Source: Deltaproteobacteria bacterium
Lineage (GTDB): Bacteria; Myxococcota_A; Polyangia; Haliangiales; Haliangiaceae
Reading direction: 5' to 3'
Length of the DNA: 6,281 nucleotides
Assembly (NCBI GenBank): GCA_013696695.1
Contig: JACCYD010001458.1
Span: 1-6,281, forward strand
Shown here one piece after another: positions 5,293 through 6,281 of this stretch; within the stretch, counting starts at the first letter, position 1, and every line of letters begins with the position of its first letter. A model generated the notes under the pieces. The model made no database searches, had not been told where the DNA came from, and worked only from the letters and a program-made list of their open reading frames with translations. A program made the translations under genes and the position numbers.

Positions 5293-6281
5293 ATGGAAAG
5301 CACCGCTTCCGCACAGGAGCCTGCCGGGGATCCGGATGCGCTCCTGCCCGGCTTCCAGGCCGGACCCTGGCGGATCGAGCGGGAGCTCGGTCGCGGTGGC
5401 ATGGGCACCGTGTATGCGGTTACGCACGCCGAGATCGGCAAGCACGCCGCGCTCAAGGTCGTCCATCGCCGGGTCTTGAACCCGGGCGAGGATCGCATGC
5501 TGCTCGAGGCCCAGGTCGTCAACCTGGTCGGGCATCCCAACATCGTCGACATCTTCGAGACCGGCCACCTCGAGGACATGCGGCCGTACCTCGTGATGGA
5601 GCGCCTCGAAGGCGTGTCGCTCGCGCAGCGCGCGGACGACGGCAAGCTGTTCCCGGACCAGGTCATCTCGATCCTGCTCCAGATCTGCGACGCGCTGATC
5701 GCGGCCCACGCGACCGGCATCATCCATCGCGATCTCAAGCTCGATAACGTGTTCCTGATCGACAATCCCGACGATCCGAAACACCCGCGCGTGAAGCTGC
5801 TCGATTGGGGCATCGCCAAGGTGATCGTGGAGGACCACGGTCGTCGCACGCAGCACCAGACGGTCGATGGTCAGCTGATCGGCACGCCGCAGTACCTCTC
5901 GCCCGAACAGGCGCGCGGTGGCGAGGTGTCGACGAAGACCGACGTCTACTCGCTCGGCGTCATGGCCTACGAGCTGTTCCTCGAACACCTGCCGTTCGAG
6001 GCCGAGACCGCCGCCGAGATCATGACGATGCACCTCCGCGCAGTGCCGCCGCCCGCGAGCGAAGCGTGGCCCGACATTCCGCCGGCGCTCGAAAATTTAC
6101 TCCACGAGATGCTCGCGAAGCAGCCCGATCATCGGCCCACCACGCTCGATGTCGCCCGCCGCCTCGAAGCGATCCGCGACGACCTCGAGAACCGCCGCCG
6201 GGCGGGGACGCAGCCGCCGACGATCGCGACCCCGATCCTCGATCCCATCCACGTGTCGTCGTCCGCGCTCGTCCCCCCGCC
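5293..6281 (+). CDS. Hanks-type serine/threonine protein kinase, C-terminally cut by the window edge
   Basis: The frame is open from 5293 to the end (329 codons seen). It encodes a full kinase domain at about 27-295: glycine loop GRGGMG (33-38), ATP-binding Lys55 in 'AALKVV', helix-C Glu72, 'HPNIVDIFE' (81-89), catalytic loop HRDLKLDN (145-152) with Asp147, the metal-binding triad as Asp171-Trp-Gly rather than DFG, the activation segment ending GTPQYLSPEQ (197-206), 'DVYSLGVMAYELF' (217-229) and the conserved Arg281. All catalytic residues are present, so it is probably active. After about 300 a Pro/Thr-rich linker begins (TQPPTIATPILDP), as in kinases that continue into membrane or sensor segments; that part lies outside. 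ATG 5293 is preferred; GTG 5284 is in frame, and a TAG at 5263 prevents longer starts. No clear Shine-Dalgarno sequence is seen. A single TTA codon occurs at 6097. The nearby FHA activator is a possible phosphorylation-dependent partner, by inference. Confidence 0.92.
   Translation, partial: MESTASAQEPAGDPDALLPGFQAGPWRIERELGRGGMGTVYAVTHAEIGKHAALKVVHRRVLNPGEDRMLLEAQVVNLVGHPNIVDIFETGHLEDMRPYLVMERLEGVSLAQRADDGKLFPDQVISILLQICDALIAAHATGIIHRDLKLDNVFLIDNPDDPKHPRVKLLDWGIAKVIVEDHGRRTQHQTVDGQLIGTPQYLSPEQARGGEVSTKTDVYSLGVMAYELFLEHLPFEAETAAEIMTMHLRAVPPPASEAWPDIPPALENLLHEMLAKQPDHRPTTLDVARRLEAIRDDLENRRRAGTQPPTIATPILDPIHVSSSALVPP

Noticed and set aside
4551..5747. Plus-strand 398-codon frame spanning the oxygenase and kinase genes
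   Set aside because: It is antisense to the MpaB-like gene and out of frame with the kinase; it is very Arg-rich and has no recognisable domain.
5118..5849. N-terminal 244-codon extension of the MpaB-like gene to an ATG at 5849
   Set aside because: The extension runs antisense through the kinase domain and is Ser/Arg-rich; family similarity starts only after about 5117.

Overview
The window looks like a chromosomal segment from a high-GC predatory or social bacterium, most likely in the Myxococcota (Kofleriaceae/Haliangium-like). I infer this from three things: roughly two-thirds G+C with strongly G/C-biased third codon positions; an FHA-domain sigma54 activator near a Hanks-type Ser/Thr kinase; and a TPR protein of the kind common in that phylum. 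No RNA gene, CRISPR array, insertion sequence or phage gene was seen.

Layout. (a) 1-493: two gene remnants pointing away from each other. On the minus strand is the C-terminal end of an apparent FGGY sugar kinase. On the plus strand is the C-terminal end of an old-yellow-enzyme-type (NADH:flavin oxidoreductase) TIM barrel. Both seem to lack their N-terminal parts, and the junction lies near 150-200. (b) 490-1698 (+): a complete RlmI-family rRNA methyltransferase with PUA, RFM and Rossmann domains, whose ATG overlaps the preceding stop codon (ATGA). (c) 1699-1803: a short convergent spacer with phased 10-bp repeats and a GC-rich hairpin. (d) 1804-2307 (-): a small four-TPR protein. (e) 2308-2375: a 68-bp divergent regulatory spacer. 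(f) 2376-3770 (+): a sigma54-dependent activator with architecture FHA, AAA+, Fis-type HTH. (g) 3771-4130: a noncoding spacer with a terminator-like hairpin and a cluster of short perfect palindromes. (h) 4131-5117 (-): an MpaB/DUF2236-type putative oxygenase carrying a 27-bp in-frame tandem duplication. (i) 5118-5292: a divergent spacer. (j) 5293 to the end (+): a Ser/Thr protein kinase whose C-terminal part runs off the window.

How the genes may work together. The best-supported functional theme is phospho-signalling: the kinase can make phosphothreonines, and the FHA domain of the activator is a phosphothreonine reader that would control sigma54 transcription. That these two are partners is inference from proximity only. 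The TPR protein is divergently paired with the activator and could be an adaptor. The methyltransferase is housekeeping. I see no convincing evidence of a wholly new multi-gene system. The most unusual points are the broken-gene junction at the left edge, the tandem duplication with atypical codons in the oxygenase gene, and the palindrome cluster at 3869-3932.
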